Shown piece after piece: positions 11,723-21,715 of a stretch of DNA of 64,000 nucleotides. Source of the stretch: Wolfiporia cocos. Taxonomy: Eukaryota; Basidiomycota; Agaricomycetes; Polyporales; Phaeolaceae. The stretch spans positions 434,001-498,000 of the forward strand of contig JACCLO010000018.1 of assembly GCA_029448655.1 (NCBI GenBank), read 5' to 3'. Both the position numbers and the translations under genes were made by a program. The notes beneath the pieces were generated by a model, which had not been told where the DNA came from, made no database searches, and saw only the letters and a program-made list of their open reading frames with translations. Numbering within the stretch: the first letter of the stretch is position 1; each line of letters starts with the position of its first letter.

Positions 11723-12366
11723 CAGTTTGCAGTAAGCTCCCATAAGCGGAATCCTTCTTGTGGATGGTGACATCAATATTAAGTGGTTTCTTTGTGTGAC
11801 ATTCAAAACAGGTGCCTGAACATTGCAGACATGCACAGTTACTTGTTTCTGAACATCTTTGCTTGTGGGCCTAACATATGTGCTAACATATTCTACTTTT
11901 CATGAGAATAGATTTTAAACATGAAAGACAAACCATTGCATAACTTATCTATAAGCTTCAAGGGCTTAGAATGACCCACCAATCCCAGCCACCCTCCTGT
12001 GCTTCAGCCACCATGGAGTTTCAAAGGCCATGCAAACCATGTGGGACATTAACCTCAAGTAGCCATGGCCAGTATTGTGCTATGGTGCCAATGGCCTAGT
12101 CACCACCTCTTTTGTACAAGTCTTACTGCTCACTCAGATTGGTGCCTAGAGACAATCGGTCTAGCCAAACTGCTTAGATTGAACATAGGAACAAAATGGC
12201 TAGGCAGATTTCTCTGAAAATCAAATTTGAGAAATTTATATGTCCAAATTTGGCCAGTGGTGGGAAAGCAGTACTATATATGGAAAGTAGTGACATCTCT
12301 ATTTATCTGACTAATCCAAATATAGTATATCAGTCAAGCTGATGTGCGAGGGTCTCTGGAACACAG
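11723..12366. other. No gene recognised; spacer between the two large elements
   Basis: AT-rich, CpG-poor sequence without a recognisable coding region. Its final five bases (12362-12366, CACAG) are the left target-site duplication of the older LTR that hosts the gypsy insertion. Confidence 0.5.
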
Positions 12367-12414
12367 TATCACAAGATGTGCCATGGACCCAATGCAACGT
12401 GCTCATGAGTGGTG
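12367..12414 (-). repeat. Older solo LTR, part 1 (split by the gypsy element)
   Basis: These 48 bases continue at 22415-22603. Joined with one copy of TGGTG removed, the LTR would be 232 bp and is flanked by CACAG on both sides (12362-12366 and 22604-22608). It is a relative of the uninterrupted LTR at 41593-41846. Where the two differ here (CGCC/TGCC, CCGTGG/CCATGG), the change is typical of CpG decay. Confidence 0.85.
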
Positions 12415-13113
12415 TGACACAGACTAGACTGTGGGACTCACACTATAACCTTATAGGCGACTTGAAGATGTTGCAGAAGGTTGGTGAGGAAGCTAGTGGG
12501 CGCAAGCAGAGATGGTTTGTAACTGTGCGAATGCAGAGAACAAATCTAAGGCTTATCCGCAGTGATAGCCTTACTTATATACATGCTTTGTTTGGTTACC
12601 GGTAAGGGAGCCAAACATGAAGGTGGTCTGTGCGCAGACATAACTAATATGGTTAAGTCGTAAACTACAATAGACCATGTGCGCCGGTAATGGCCGCACC
12701 AGTAAGATCGTTTGTTTGGACCGTAGGTCCATGTTGTGGAAGTGGCTGTAGCTACGTTAGTAAGCCATGCATGTGATTCTTATATACCGGCATCGGGATA
12801 TGAGTAATCATAAGGGCATTGGCATGTGATAACGAGCGGGCCGCTTATCCAATCGTACTGACATAGCCCGGTACCGGGATATGAGTAAAGCGCGTGACAC
12901 CGAAGGTTAGTCCGCTGAGTCATTGACGCGTACAAGCGTGTTATGTACGTGTTGTTATGACAAGTGGACGTATACCGCGTTGTGTACGTGTTGTTTGGTT
13001 GCGTGTACGTGTAGACGGGCGCTTAGCAGCGTAAATGTCTACAAGGTCGTAGAAATACCAGATAAATAGGTAAAAATACGGGAAAAATAGTGGCATGTCC
13101 CAAATCTGTGACA
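12415..13113 (-). repeat. 3' LTR of the gypsy element
   Basis: 699 bp; in element sense it starts TGTCACAGATTTGGG and ends CTAGTCTGTGTCA. It carries a TATA box at 12574-12581 and the self-primer copy at 12537-12547. Confidence 0.95.
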
Positions 13114-13153
13114 TTACCCCCTCTTCAGGTTTCATTGTCCCTAATGGAACGAT
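13114..13153 (-). other. Polypurine tract and conserved hairpin
   Basis: In element sense, pol ends at 13153 and a hairpin follows (13129-13150, arms GTTCCATT and AATGAAAC, loop AGGGAC), then GAAGAGGGGGTAA running into the LTR at 13113. The loop and purine run match the non-autonomous element at 5569-5605. Confidence 0.8.
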
Positions 13154-16100
13154 TACTTTCCTGTGGAGCCGAATCCACCAGTACCGCGCTCAGATTTAAT
13201 CTTTTCAAAGTAAGATTTTCCGTGTAGCGTAATGTGCGGGTCCTTAGCAACTTCGCAGATGAGCTGGGCAATCTTATCACCGGCCCGAATATCGATAGAT
13301 ATATCGGAGTGATTCCGGAGAATGATGATTACTTCGCCTTGATAATCGTGGTCGATGACGCCACCCATTACGTCTATGCCTTTTCGGGCAAGACTAGAGC
13401 GGGGGGCGATACGTCCGTAAGTGCCGAAAGGTACCTGGATCTTCAGTTTGGTGTTGTATTCTGTCTGCCCGTGAGCTGGCAGAACGTCGCCTGTTGCAGT
13501 GTACAGGTCAAACCCAACCGAGTCCTTGGTTCCCTTTTCCGGCATTCGGCCGCCTTCACCGACTACGATTTTCAAGTCCGCGTTTTGGTTAATGTCAGCT
13601 GACATCCATCCCCCGTCGGGGTGTCTAACCATGCGCTGCTTAGGATCTTTCGCAAATTCTTCGCGATACTGCGGCCAGTCGTCTGGCCACGTGCATTCGT
13701 CGGCTTCCCAGTCGTCGCTGTCAGGGTCGAAGACATGAACTGCTTCTTTCCTTCTAGCTGATCGCCTGAGGGGGACATCCTGCATTGGAATAGGGTGTGA
13801 AGCCTTGTATTCCTGCAAAATGTCGTATGCCGAGTCGAGATCCGCTTCGCGTACCCAGGAGTCGTCATTGATACCGAATCCCTTCCATCGGATTCTGTAT
13901 TCAACTCTTCCTGCGCGGAGACGATGATCTAAGATCTTCTCGACTTCCCATAATTCCTCGCCGTCGACCATTTCTGGTTGAGGCTCTGGTTTTTTCTGAT
14001 GCACCGGGTCCTTGTACATGACCAACTTGGAAGCGTGAAATACGGGGTGGTAAGCCCTGTATTGCTCGTCCATGTGTACCCTAAAGGTGACCGGAGATAA
14101 TTGTTCAATTATCTTAAATGGTCCCAAATAGCGTGGACTAAGACTTCTTTCGGAGTCTTGCCAGCTACGGGCGTCAACGAGTACTTTGTCGCCGACTTTA
14201 AACGGTACCGAGCGCTTGTGTTGATCATAATACCAAGACCAGCGTTCAGCAGCCAGTTTCATAGCTGCCTTAGCTTGTTCTTGTGCTGACCATCTGGCGT
14301 AAGCAAATTGATTTAAATCCGAATATTGCGTCGGCTTCAAATCCGTAGGTCCTGCATTGGGATGCCTTCCTAGTTCGACGAAGAATGGACTATTCTTGGT
14401 CGTCTCACTAGCCGCGTTATTGTACGCGAATTCTGCCGTGGGGAGATAGAATACCCAGTTATCTTTTTGGATAACGTCGATGTAGCATCGTAGGTATTGT
14501 TCTAGAATTTGGTTAATTCTCTCCGTTTGGCCGTCCGCTTGCGGGTGATAGGCTGTTGTCATCGACCTCTGAATTCCCAATTGCTCGCACCATCCCTTGA
14601 ATAGCTCAGAAGAGAATTGCGGTCCTCTGTCCGAAATGATTTGTTTCGGAAGCCCGTGGTTCGGATAAATCCGAAGGTACAGGAGCTTCGCTAATTCCTT
14701 TGCCGAGATATTGTCCGAAGTGGGAATGAAGTGTGCGCGCTTGGTCAATCGGTCCACTACTACCATAATGGCAGTGAATTGTTTACGTTCGCCACTAGGC
14801 GGTAAGTGGACAATGAAGTCGATGGTGATTGTGTCCCATGGTGCTTCCGGAACTGGGAGCGGTTGCAGGGGTCCGTACGGGGTCTGGTTGCGGTTCTTCA
14901 TGCGCTGGCATGTGTCGCAACCTTCCACGTATTGCTTTACCATCGTGGTCATTCCAGGCCACCAGTAATTACGTGATAGAAGTTCATAGGTCTTCCATCG
15001 TCCGAAGTGTCCGGCAGTCACATGGTCATGATGTAACTCCAGAATCTTCGTGCGCAATTCTTTAGGCTCTTTTGGAACGTACACTTTTCCTCGTCTGAGG
15101 AGTAATCCGGCCTCCATGTTCCATTCCTGGAGATCCTTACCGAATTCCTTGGGACCACTTTTCAGTAGTTCCTGGTAATCCTTGGTAATTTGATCGTCCA
15201 TGAGGGCTTGTCGGATTTGTCGGAGAAGGTCCTCGTCGCCTGATTGTATCTCCTGCTGTGACGCTTCTAGCGCCCTAACCGTAAAGTATTCCGGTTTCAG
15301 CAAAATTTGATCGCGATTGTCGAGTTCCACCCCCTCTTCATGGTCTGGCCTCCGTGACAGAGGATCAGCCGTAAGCATTGTTTTACCGGGTTTGTGGCAC
15401 ATGGTGAAGTTGAACCTTGTCAGGTAAAGACTCCAACGTGCCTGTCTCCGGGTTAGCCGTTGTGCCGATTTGAAATATGTCAGGTTGAGATGATCCGACC
15501 ATACTTCGAATTTATGTGGATGTCCTTCGAGGTAATGTCTCCATTCCTCTAGAGCGCGGATGATTGCGAGCAACTCCTTATCGTAAATCTCATAGTTCCT
15601 TTCGGGTGCTGATAGAGATTTCGAGTAAAAGGCTACCGGGTGCCAGAGCTTATCCTCCGAAGAGTATTGTGATAGCACCGCACCAGTTGCGTAATCGGAA
15701 GAATCCGCTTCCACGCGGAACGGGGACTCCTGATCTGGGATCCGGAGTATTGGAGCCGATGTGAAAGCTTCCTTGAGAGTTTGGAAGGCTTCCGCTTGTT
15801 CGGGTCCCCAGTTCCATTGCGTGTTTTTCTTGGACAGTTCGGTTAACGGCTTAACCACTTTGGAGAAGTCTTTAATGAACCGACGGTAGTAGTTGGCGAA
15901 GCCAACAAAGGCTTGGACGTCCTTCACCTTGGCAGGTGTAGGCCAGTCCATTACACCGGCTACCTTCTTAGGGTCCATTTCGACTTTTCCTTTGGAAATG
16001 ATCATTCCCAGGTATTCAATACTGCTTTGTTCGAAGAAGCACTTTTCAGGCTTCGCGAACAAGTCGTTGTCTTGCAAGATTTGTAATACTTGCTTGACAA

Positions 16101-17688
16101 TACGACGGTGTTCCAACAGGTCGTTTCCGAACACAAGGATGTCGTCTAGGTAGACAATGACCTTTCCTTCTCTGATAAGGTCACCTAAAATATCGTTCAT
16201 CATGTGTTGGAACGTGCTGGGTGCATTACAAAAACCGAAGTACATGACTACAGCTTCGTAAAGGCCGTTAGGCGTAATGAATGCGGTCTTCCATTCATCT
16301 CCCTCCTTGATTCTTACGTTGTTGTAACCCCAACGCAAGTCGAGCTTCGTAAATATCGAAGCCTGACTAAGCTTATCGATAAGCTCGTCTATGCGTGGGA
16401 GAGGGTACCTGTTTTTAATGGTCAAGTCGTTTACTTTTCGGTAATCGACTACCATTCGGGCTCCGCCGTCTTTTTTAGGGACGAAGAAGACCGGGCTCGC
16501 GATCGGGGATTTTGAGTGTCGGATGTAGCCCTTCCGTAACTCTTCCTGAATCCACTGATCTAGCGAGTTCGCTTCCTGAGGAGACATCTTGTATGCCTTA
16601 CTCGGGGGCGGTAGTACCGCGTCATCGGGGAAGTCGATGGCATGGTCGTATGGTTTCCGCTCGGGCATCCTTTCGGATGCGCGCTGAGAAAATACCGTGG
16701 GACCAAACTCCTGGTATTCCTCCGGAACCAAGGATTTCCATTTCTGGAGATCCGCATCTGTCAGGAATTCATCATCCGACTTCTCCGTTATCGACTGAAT
16801 GGCATCGATAAGGAGTTCCGTTCCTTCGTCAAGGGTGTTCACCCAAGCGACAAAGGGATTCTCCGGCTCCTCTAAGCCGAGAAAATCTATCGGAAAGTCA
16901 TTGATGATCTGATAGATGTTGCGGGGTTCGATTTCATCTTCTTCCTCAGAAATCGAAACCCGTTTGCCATGTTTGCATTTTTCCGTACACCGATATGTGA
17001 AGGTTCCTTCCGGCCAATTGAAGTCCGGGTTGTGTTTCAGGAACCAGTCATATCCGAGGATCACATCCGCATTCTGTACGTCCATTACGTACAAGAATTC
17101 GGTGGACTTGTGTTCCTCGTGCACCATATAAGCTTTTACTGCCATATTGATATTACCGGCGGTATTAGAGGTACCGTCGGCGTTACGAATCTCGAGAGGT
17201 GAAGGTAGTTTCTGAGTGACTAATTTCTCCTCATGTACGAGTTTCTTATCTATGACGCTTATTGATGCACCGGTGTCGATTAATGCCATGGCGTTGACTT
17301 TCTTTCCATATACCCACAGTTCCACTTCGATAGAGAACGATTTATTGTCGTCTCGAGAATCGTTTCCATGTACATTATACAAAGTGAAAAATTTCAATGC
17401 GAGCGGGTCAGGATGAAAGTATTGTACAGGAGGGGCACGTGTAGCTAGTGTCCTTGTCCTCCGGGCAAAGTCCATTGCCGAGTTACCGAATATACCGAGA
17501 TGGGATACCGGGTGACGTACGACCGCCTTATCTTCCCACAAGATAAGGGGTCTCTGTGAAGCCTCTTCGTAGAGGTGCGCTTCTTCAGGGCGCTGTACAC
17601 TCCCAGCCACTGCGGGGCTGGTGTGTTCTTCACAGAACGTCTTCGAGACGTGTGGTTGGGGCGAGGGGAACCGAGATGGTCCCGACAT
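13153..17688 (-). CDS. Pol polyprotein: PR-RT-RNase H-IN-chromodomain-dUTPase
   Basis: 1,511 codons from an ATG that lies inside the end of gag; the frame is +1 relative to gag and is open upstream to 17739, so +1 frameshifting or re-initiation is likely. Domains by approximate residue: aspartic protease (DTGAS, about 138), reverse transcriptase (about 390-570, YLDD near 510), RNase H (about 640-770, EADSSDYATGAVLSQ), integrase zinc-binding HHCC (about 880-930), integrase core with D, D and E (DFIVHLP, SDRGPQF, QTERINQ), GPY/F-like segment, chromodomain (about 1245-1300, WEVEKILDHR and YRIRWKGF). From about 1365 to the end comes a dUTPase with all five family motifs: DSVGFDLYT, PRSSLA, GVIDHDYQGEV, GDKIAQLI and RGTGGFGSTG. 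dUTPases hydrolyse dUTP to dUMP. A position after the chromodomain differs from retroviruses, where dUTPase lies in or near protease or before integrase. Confidence 0.95.
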   Translation of the reverse strand: MSGPSRFPSPQPHVSKTFCEEHTSPAVAGSVQRPEEAHLYEEASQRPLILWEDKAVVRHPVSHLGIFGNSAMDFARRTRTLATRAPPVQYFHPDPLALKFFTLYNVHGNDSRDDNKSFSIEVELWVYGKKVNAMALIDTGASISVIDKKLVHEEKLVTQKLPSPLEIRNADGTSNTAGNINMAVKAYMVHEEHKSTEFLYVMDVQNADVILGYDWFLKHNPDFNWPEGTFTYRCTEKCKHGKRVSISEEEDEIEPRNIYQIINDFPIDFLGLEEPENPFVAWVNTLDEGTELLIDAIQSITEKSDDEFLTDADLQKWKSLVPEEYQEFGPTVFSQRASERMPERKPYDHAIDFPDDAVLPPPSKAYKMSPQEANSLDQWIQEELRKGYIRHSKSPIASPVFFVPKKDGGARMVVDYRKVNDLTIKNRYPLPRIDELIDKLSQASIFTKLDLRWGYNNVRIKEGDEWKTAFITPNGLYEAVVMYFGFCNAPSTFQHMMNDILGDLIREGKVIVYLDDILVFGNDLLEHRRIVKQVLQILQDNDLFAKPEKCFFEQSSIEYLGMIISKGKVEMDPKKVAGVMDWPTPAKVKDVQAFVGFANYYRRFIKDFSKVVKPLTELSKKNTQWNWGPEQAEAFQTLKEAFTSAPILRIPDQESPFRVEADSSDYATGAVLSQYSSEDKLWHPVAFYSKSLSAPERNYEIYDKELLAIIRALEEWRHYLEGHPHKFEVWSDHLNLTYFKSAQRLTRRQARWSLYLTRFNFTMCHKPGKTMLTADPLSRRPDHEEGVELDNRDQILLKPEYFTVRALEASQQEIQSGDEDLLRQIRQALMDDQITKDYQELLKSGPKEFGKDLQEWNMEAGLLLRRGKVYVPKEPKELRTKILELHHDHVTAGHFGRWKTYELLSRNYWWPGMTTMVKQYVEGCDTCQRMKNRNQTPYGPLQPLPVPEAPWDTITIDFIVHLPPSGERKQFTAIMVVVDRLTKRAHFIPTSDNISAKELAKLLYLRIYPNHGLPKQIISDRGPQFSSELFKGWCEQLGIQRSMTTAYHPQADGQTERINQILEQYLRCYIDVIQKDNWVFYLPTAEFAYNNAASETTKNSPFFVELGRHPNAGPTDLKPTQYSDLNQFAYARWSAQEQAKAAMKLAAERWSWYYDQHKRSVPFKVGDKVLVDARSWQDSERSLSPRYLGPFKIIEQLSPVTFRVHMDEQYRAYHPVFHASKLVMYKDPVHQKKPEPQPEMVDGEELWEVEKILDHRLRAGRVEYRIRWKGFGINDDSWVREADLDSAYDILQEYKASHPIPMQDVPLRRSARRKEAVHVFDPDSDDWEADECTWPDDWPQYREEFAKDPKQRMVRHPDGGWMSADINQNADLKIVVGEGGRMPEKGTKDSVGFDLYTATGDVLPAHGQTEYNTKLKIQVPFGTYGRIAPRSSLARKGIDVMGGVIDHDYQGEVIIILRNHSDISIDIRAGDKIAQLICEVAKDPHITLHGKSYFEKIKSERGTGGFGSTGK

Positions 17689-19669
17689 TGGCGACGGTGG
17701 TGGCGGGGGCCGAGGGTCCTGCTGAGCTTGAGTCAGCCGTCACTTCTTCCCAGATCGTTCGGGCACGATACGTCTTGCCATCCGCGGGGGGCGCCGAGTA
17801 CGGCTTCTTTCCAGAAGCCTGTCCCTTTCCACTACCCGAAGGGGCAGCCGTGGTCTTTCCAGACGCGGCAGCTGCATCCTTCGCCCTTTGTTGTTCGGCC
17901 CGCTGAGCGGCAGGCACGAACGTTCCCGCAGCCTTGTCTGCCGCAAGCTTAGGACATTTGTTGAAGTAATGTCCTGTCTGCTTGCAGTAGGTGCAGACGG
18001 CGTTGGCGGTGTCGGCGGGGGCTTTGGCGGGCGCCTTTCCCTTGTCCTTCTTTTTCTCCGACTTTTTTGCAGAAGCGGAGGACGTCTCCTTCTTTTCGGC
18101 AGGGGCCGAGTCCTTCTTGCCGGCCTTCTCGAAGATTGAACCCTTGATCTTGTCTGGATATGACGTTTGGTACATTTCCAGAGCGAAGTCGATTAGGGGC
18201 TCGATGTCGGTCGGGGCCTTGAAGAAGGGGGTCTTGCCGAGGACGTTCAAGGTGTCCTTAACCTTTTCAGGGAGTGTTTCGGTGAACTCCCATACCAGGG
18301 TTTCGTTGGCGGTCTCGGAGAGTCGGCCGAGGGTTCGGAACCGTTCGCAGTAGTTGAAGTAGTTTGACTCGGCGAGTTCCTTGCCCTTGGTACCGTAGTA
18401 GCCGCGAATTTCCTTTTTCGCGATCTCCTTATCCGTCATTTTCCCATATTGCACCATTACGGATTTGGTGAAGTCCTCCCAGGTGCCGAGAGGTTCACCG
18501 TTTCCTGCCTTCTTGATGAGCGGCGAGAAAAATTTGTATGCGTCCCCTGTGACGCGGAAGAGGGCCGTGGTGATACGGTCATGGTCGTCGTAGACCCTGA
18601 GCGTTCCGAAGTACAGGCCCATCTTCTCCACCCATTCCTGTGCAGTCACCTTTCCAGATGACCCAGAGAATTCGGGGGGAGGGGGAATTTTCAGGTTTTG
18701 AGGCAGACCTGGAATCTGCGGGGCGACGGCTGCTGCAGCGGCGGCTGCAGCTTGTGCGGCGGCAGCGGCATCGGCTGCTCGGGTTTGAGCATTACCGGGG
18801 GCTGCTGGTGGGTCTGCCGGGGGCGTGCGAACACCGGGAGGGTTGGGAACGGAGGGATTCTTGCGAATCCTCCGGAGTTCCTCGTCAACCTTCTCCATGC
18901 GCTCGGCGAAGGCATCCTCGAGGTCGTCCAGGCGGGACCGGTAGTCCTTCCGGAGCTCCTTTTCCAGCGTGGTGAACTTGGCGGTGTACTCCTGTCGGAG
19001 TTCCTTGCCGAGGTCCACCAGAGTGGACAAGACCTCGTTGCGGACCGAATTGACCGCCTCGTGTAGCTCGTCTTGGGCTTTTTGTTCGATTGCCCTGGAT
19101 TGCCCAACCAGGGAGTCGATTTTTCCATGGATACGCTCCAGGCGGGCGTGCACCATTCGACCGAGGGTGTCGGTAGTGTCGTGGGAGATGGCCGCACTTC
19201 GTTGTACGGCGGCGTCGATGATTGGCCCATGTAGGGACCCATCCACCTTGTGGTGTTCCTCCTCGGGGAGGTACGCCTTGAGTTGGTTCTCGACCACGGC
19301 ATTGGTTTGTCGTGTCGGCCCCGAAAATTCCATTTCCAGGGTGGTGGCGGGCCCGATAGGGCGAGTTCGACGAGCCGGTGGGTATCCGGCAATGGGGGAC
19401 CCTGGGCGTGTACCCATGGGGTTGGTCGGAGATTCCCTTTGCGGGGGAGCGAATTCCGGCATTTCCTCTTCTCCTTCCTCTTCCTCTTCTTCTTCCTCGC
19501 TTAGGTGCTCCAGCGTCACCAGTTGCTGGGTTCCCGAGGGACCAGCTACCGGTGTCACCGGGCCTTCTGAGCGGAGGCGCATCTTGCGGGGAGCGAGAGG
19601 AGTGCTGACGGAGGAGGTGGAGGACATTGTGAATCTATTTGTGACGAATGTTAGTTTCCGGTTACTCAT
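17630..19669 (-). CDS. Gag capsid/nucleocapsid protein
   Basis: 679 codons from the first ATG (about 19669); the open frame extends upstream to a GTG at 19729. The N-terminal third has an acidic run of glutamates and a coiled-coil-like stretch rich in charged heptads. A proline/alanine linker follows, then a retrotransposon Gag core (WVEKMGLYF, YKFFSPLI, WEDFTKSV). Near the C-terminus there is a lysine/alanine-rich segment and one CCHC zinc knuckle, CTYCKQTGHYFNKC, typical for RNA binding. The last 59 bases overlap the pol ORF. It should form the particle that packages element RNA, possibly including RNA of the gene-less relative. Confidence 0.93.
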   Translation of the reverse strand: MSNRKLTFVTNRFTMSSTSSVSTPLAPRKMRLRSEGPVTPVAGPSGTQQLVTLEHLSEEEEEEEEGEEEMPEFAPPQRESPTNPMGTRPGSPIAGYPPARRTRPIGPATTLEMEFSGPTRQTNAVVENQLKAYLPEEEHHKVDGSLHGPIIDAAVQRSAAISHDTTDTLGRMVHARLERIHGKIDSLVGQSRAIEQKAQDELHEAVNSVRNEVLSTLVDLGKELRQEYTAKFTTLEKELRKDYRSRLDDLEDAFAERMEKVDEELRRIRKNPSVPNPPGVRTPPADPPAAPGNAQTRAADAAAAAQAAAAAAAAVAPQIPGLPQNLKIPPPPEFSGSSGKVTAQEWVEKMGLYFGTLRVYDDHDRITTALFRVTGDAYKFFSPLIKKAGNGEPLGTWEDFTKSVMVQYGKMTDKEIAKKEIRGYYGTKGKELAESNYFNYCERFRTLGRLSETANETLVWEFTETLPEKVKDTLNVLGKTPFFKAPTDIEPLIDFALEMYQTSYPDKIKGSIFEKAGKKDSAPAEKKETSSASAKKSEKKKDKGKAPAKAPADTANAVCTYCKQTGHYFNKCPKLAADKAAGTFVPAAQRAEQQRAKDAAAASGKTTAAPSGSGKGQASGKKPYSAPPADGKTYRARTIWEEVTADSSSAGPSAPATTVANVGTISVPLAPTTRLEDVL

Positions 19670-19771
19670 TGTCTTAGATTCCTTAAGAAGGGATTGGTTT
19701 TGAAAGCTGCAACTTTCGTTATAGATCACACTCGCACTCTATTTCAGAGTTAAAAGATGATAGTATTTCTA

Positions 19772-20671
19772 CTATACAATCGCGAGTATATCCTCTTCTA
19801 CCGAAGTAGTTGAGGGCCCTGCCACCTTGTCAGGTGGTGTTACACCGAAGGCAAAAGTAATTTGTAGCGCTACGCATTCTGCTACGATACGAGCTAAGTC
19901 CGTACGCCAATCCAAAAAGGAAATGTTGCCGAGTTGTTTACAGTACTTTTTCATAATTCTCCAGTCTCTATTGGTGATCCTCCCCCGTCTCGCTCTATCC
20001 TTTACGTTATCCACCAAGTCCTCCAATTCTACTACCATAGTATGGAAACGCATGTCGTTTTCCATATGGAAGCCTGGGTAATTAGGGGGGTGGTTGGCGA
20101 GAGGAGTGAGACGAGTGAGAGTGCCTTCTAGCATGGGAATAACTTGGTCGCATGCTTGGAGAGGCTTCTTCTTCCCGAAGACGAGGGAAGGGTCGAGAAT
20201 CTTGTGGTTGGCCGGAACGGAAGGTCCGGCCGCCGGGCTGGAGAGACGGAGGGCCAGTGAAGAAGCTGCTTGCTTGGCTTCCTTGGCGGCTTGTTTGGCG
20301 GCGATTCGCTTATTCAGCTTATCGCGAGCGAGCTTGAGCTTGTTGAGTTCGCGGAGTTCGATGAGATTCTCCATGGCGGTAATGGAAGCGGCTAGCTTCT
20401 CTTCCTCTGTCCAGATGCGCTTGGCGAGCGGAACTGGCTTGGGAGGTCGAGGAGCGGATTTCCCAGCCTCAGCGATGTGCTTTGGCATGTGGACGGGAAT
20501 CTCCCAAAGATGGAGTTTCCCGGTGTAGTCTTCCTTTACAGGAAGAGTGTACGTGACGTCCTCTGCCCGAGGAATGTCGGCGGTGTCGATGCGGCTGAGA
20601 AGGGACCGCTTCGCCGGTTTGACGTAAGGGGCAGTGGAGGAGCCACGGGTGCGACGGGTAACGCGGGGCAT
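19772..20671 (-). CDS. Extra ORF upstream of gag, unknown function
   Basis: 299 codons from the ATG at about 20671; the frame is open to 20728 without an earlier ATG. It is in the same frame as gag, separated by two adjacent TAG stops and about 100 nt. The N-terminus is strongly basic (MPRVTRRTRGS), the middle (about residues 90-150) is a charged, probably helical coiled coil rich in lysine, alanine and leucine, and the C-terminal third is mixed. I recognise no domain. The basic start and coiled coil would suit an RNA-binding or assembly factor, but this is a guess. Standard Ty3/gypsy elements lack such an ORF. Confidence 0.75.
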   Translation of the reverse strand: MPRVTRRTRGSSTAPYVKPAKRSLLSRIDTADIPRAEDVTYTLPVKEDYTGKLHLWEIPVHMPKHIAEAGKSAPRPPKPVPLAKRIWTEEEKLAASITAMENLIELRELNKLKLARDKLNKRIAAKQAAKEAKQAASSLALRLSSPAAGPSVPANHKILDPSLVFGKKKPLQACDQVIPMLEGTLTRLTPLANHPPNYPGFHMENDMRFHTMVVELEDLVDNVKDRARRGRITNRDWRIMKKYCKQLGNISFLDWRTDLARIVAECVALQITFAFGVTPPDKVAGPSTTSVEEDILAIV

Positions 20672-21715
20672 GATTCTAAGAAAGTGCAGCTTTTCATGAG
20701 AAACGAAGTTTCCCAGTGATACGTCCAAGAACAGGAATAAAAGGGATTATGTAAGGTAGGGTAGTGGACTCCTTTTCAGGAGCAAAGAAGGTGTACTACG
20801 GGGCATAATTACTCTTATGTTGCGCGCAAACCCTGTGCCGAGACGGCGCGGATATTCGCATGACCCTAACGGTCAGAGGCGCCGACTCCAGGGGTAGAGT
20901 TGCTGACTGCCAGGCCGGTTCCTGGGTCAGATGATTGGGAATCAGATACACGACACCGCCCCGGAGGGACGCTGCCGGAAAGTGGCTGGGATTTTACATC
21001 CCTTAGCCTGTCCATGCTTCAACAATGAGGTTGCCGTCTGTAGCCACATGGGTGTCACATCAGGGCTAGAAAACCATTGTCGATCTAAGATCGCGAGACA
21101 GCAGCGCTCCACATCCCGAGGGAGTGGGCTACGCGCTTCTCTTCCAATGGGGCCCCAAATCCGTTTGACCCATGCTCGCACGCCGAGCTGCCCGGAGGAC
21201 TTATGCTATTGGCTACCGCGAGTGACCTATGGCAGGGTGATTTTTTACGTCACCCCCCTCACTGCTTTTCCCATAACGGGTTCAAAGCAGGTCCCTTACG
21301 CCTGGGAGGCGGCTTTGGAAAATTCCCATGCCATCATAATGATGACCCTGTGGATAGTGATGGGGCGCTGAACAACGCTTGCCATGACCGGGGGTTGGGC
21401 GCACACAGGCAGGCCGTCCCCTTTTCTCCACAGGCGGGTCTTAACCGCGCATAGTCCAAGCTTGTCAGCGAGGACCATGTCTCCTTGACCCTGGAGTCCG
21501 GGTTAGGTAGGTCTCCTGCCTAAAAAGGCGGTGTGGCTTCCCTGGTTGCCAATCCTCTGCCGAGGATGGCGATGTATCCCCCAGATCTCAACTATCACCC
21601 CTAACTCTTTGTCAAGAGTAGGGATGTGCGCAGCAACGAGTAATAGCCCCTGTAGGATAGAAACCCAGGCCCAAGCGCAAGCGCAAGGGCGGGGGTAGGG
21701 GGAGATTTGTTCTTA
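20672..21715 (-). other. 5' leader of the gypsy element
   Basis: About 1 kb of untranslated leader between the 5' LTR and the extra ORF. It is related along most of its length to positions 1680-2720 of the non-autonomous element, with several shared blocks of 12-20 nt in the same order. Conservation without coding potential suggests a cis-acting role such as packaging or reverse transcription. Confidence 0.75.
21703..21713 (-). other. Inferred self-priming primer-binding site
   Basis: In element sense AGAACAAATCT starts two bases after the 5' LTR. Its exact reverse complement AGATTTGTTCT lies in the LTR at 21838-21848 (element sense from 21848). No TGG start for a tRNA primer is present. Confidence 0.7.

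Noticed and set aside
13234..13602. 122-codon plus-strand ORF opposite the dUTPase domain
   Set aside because: It is the antisense of a strongly conserved domain; no independent support.
18691..19392. 233-codon frame overlapping gag on the same strand
   Set aside because: It is a shifted frame of gag, proline- and tryptophan-rich without any motif, and ends inside the gag core.
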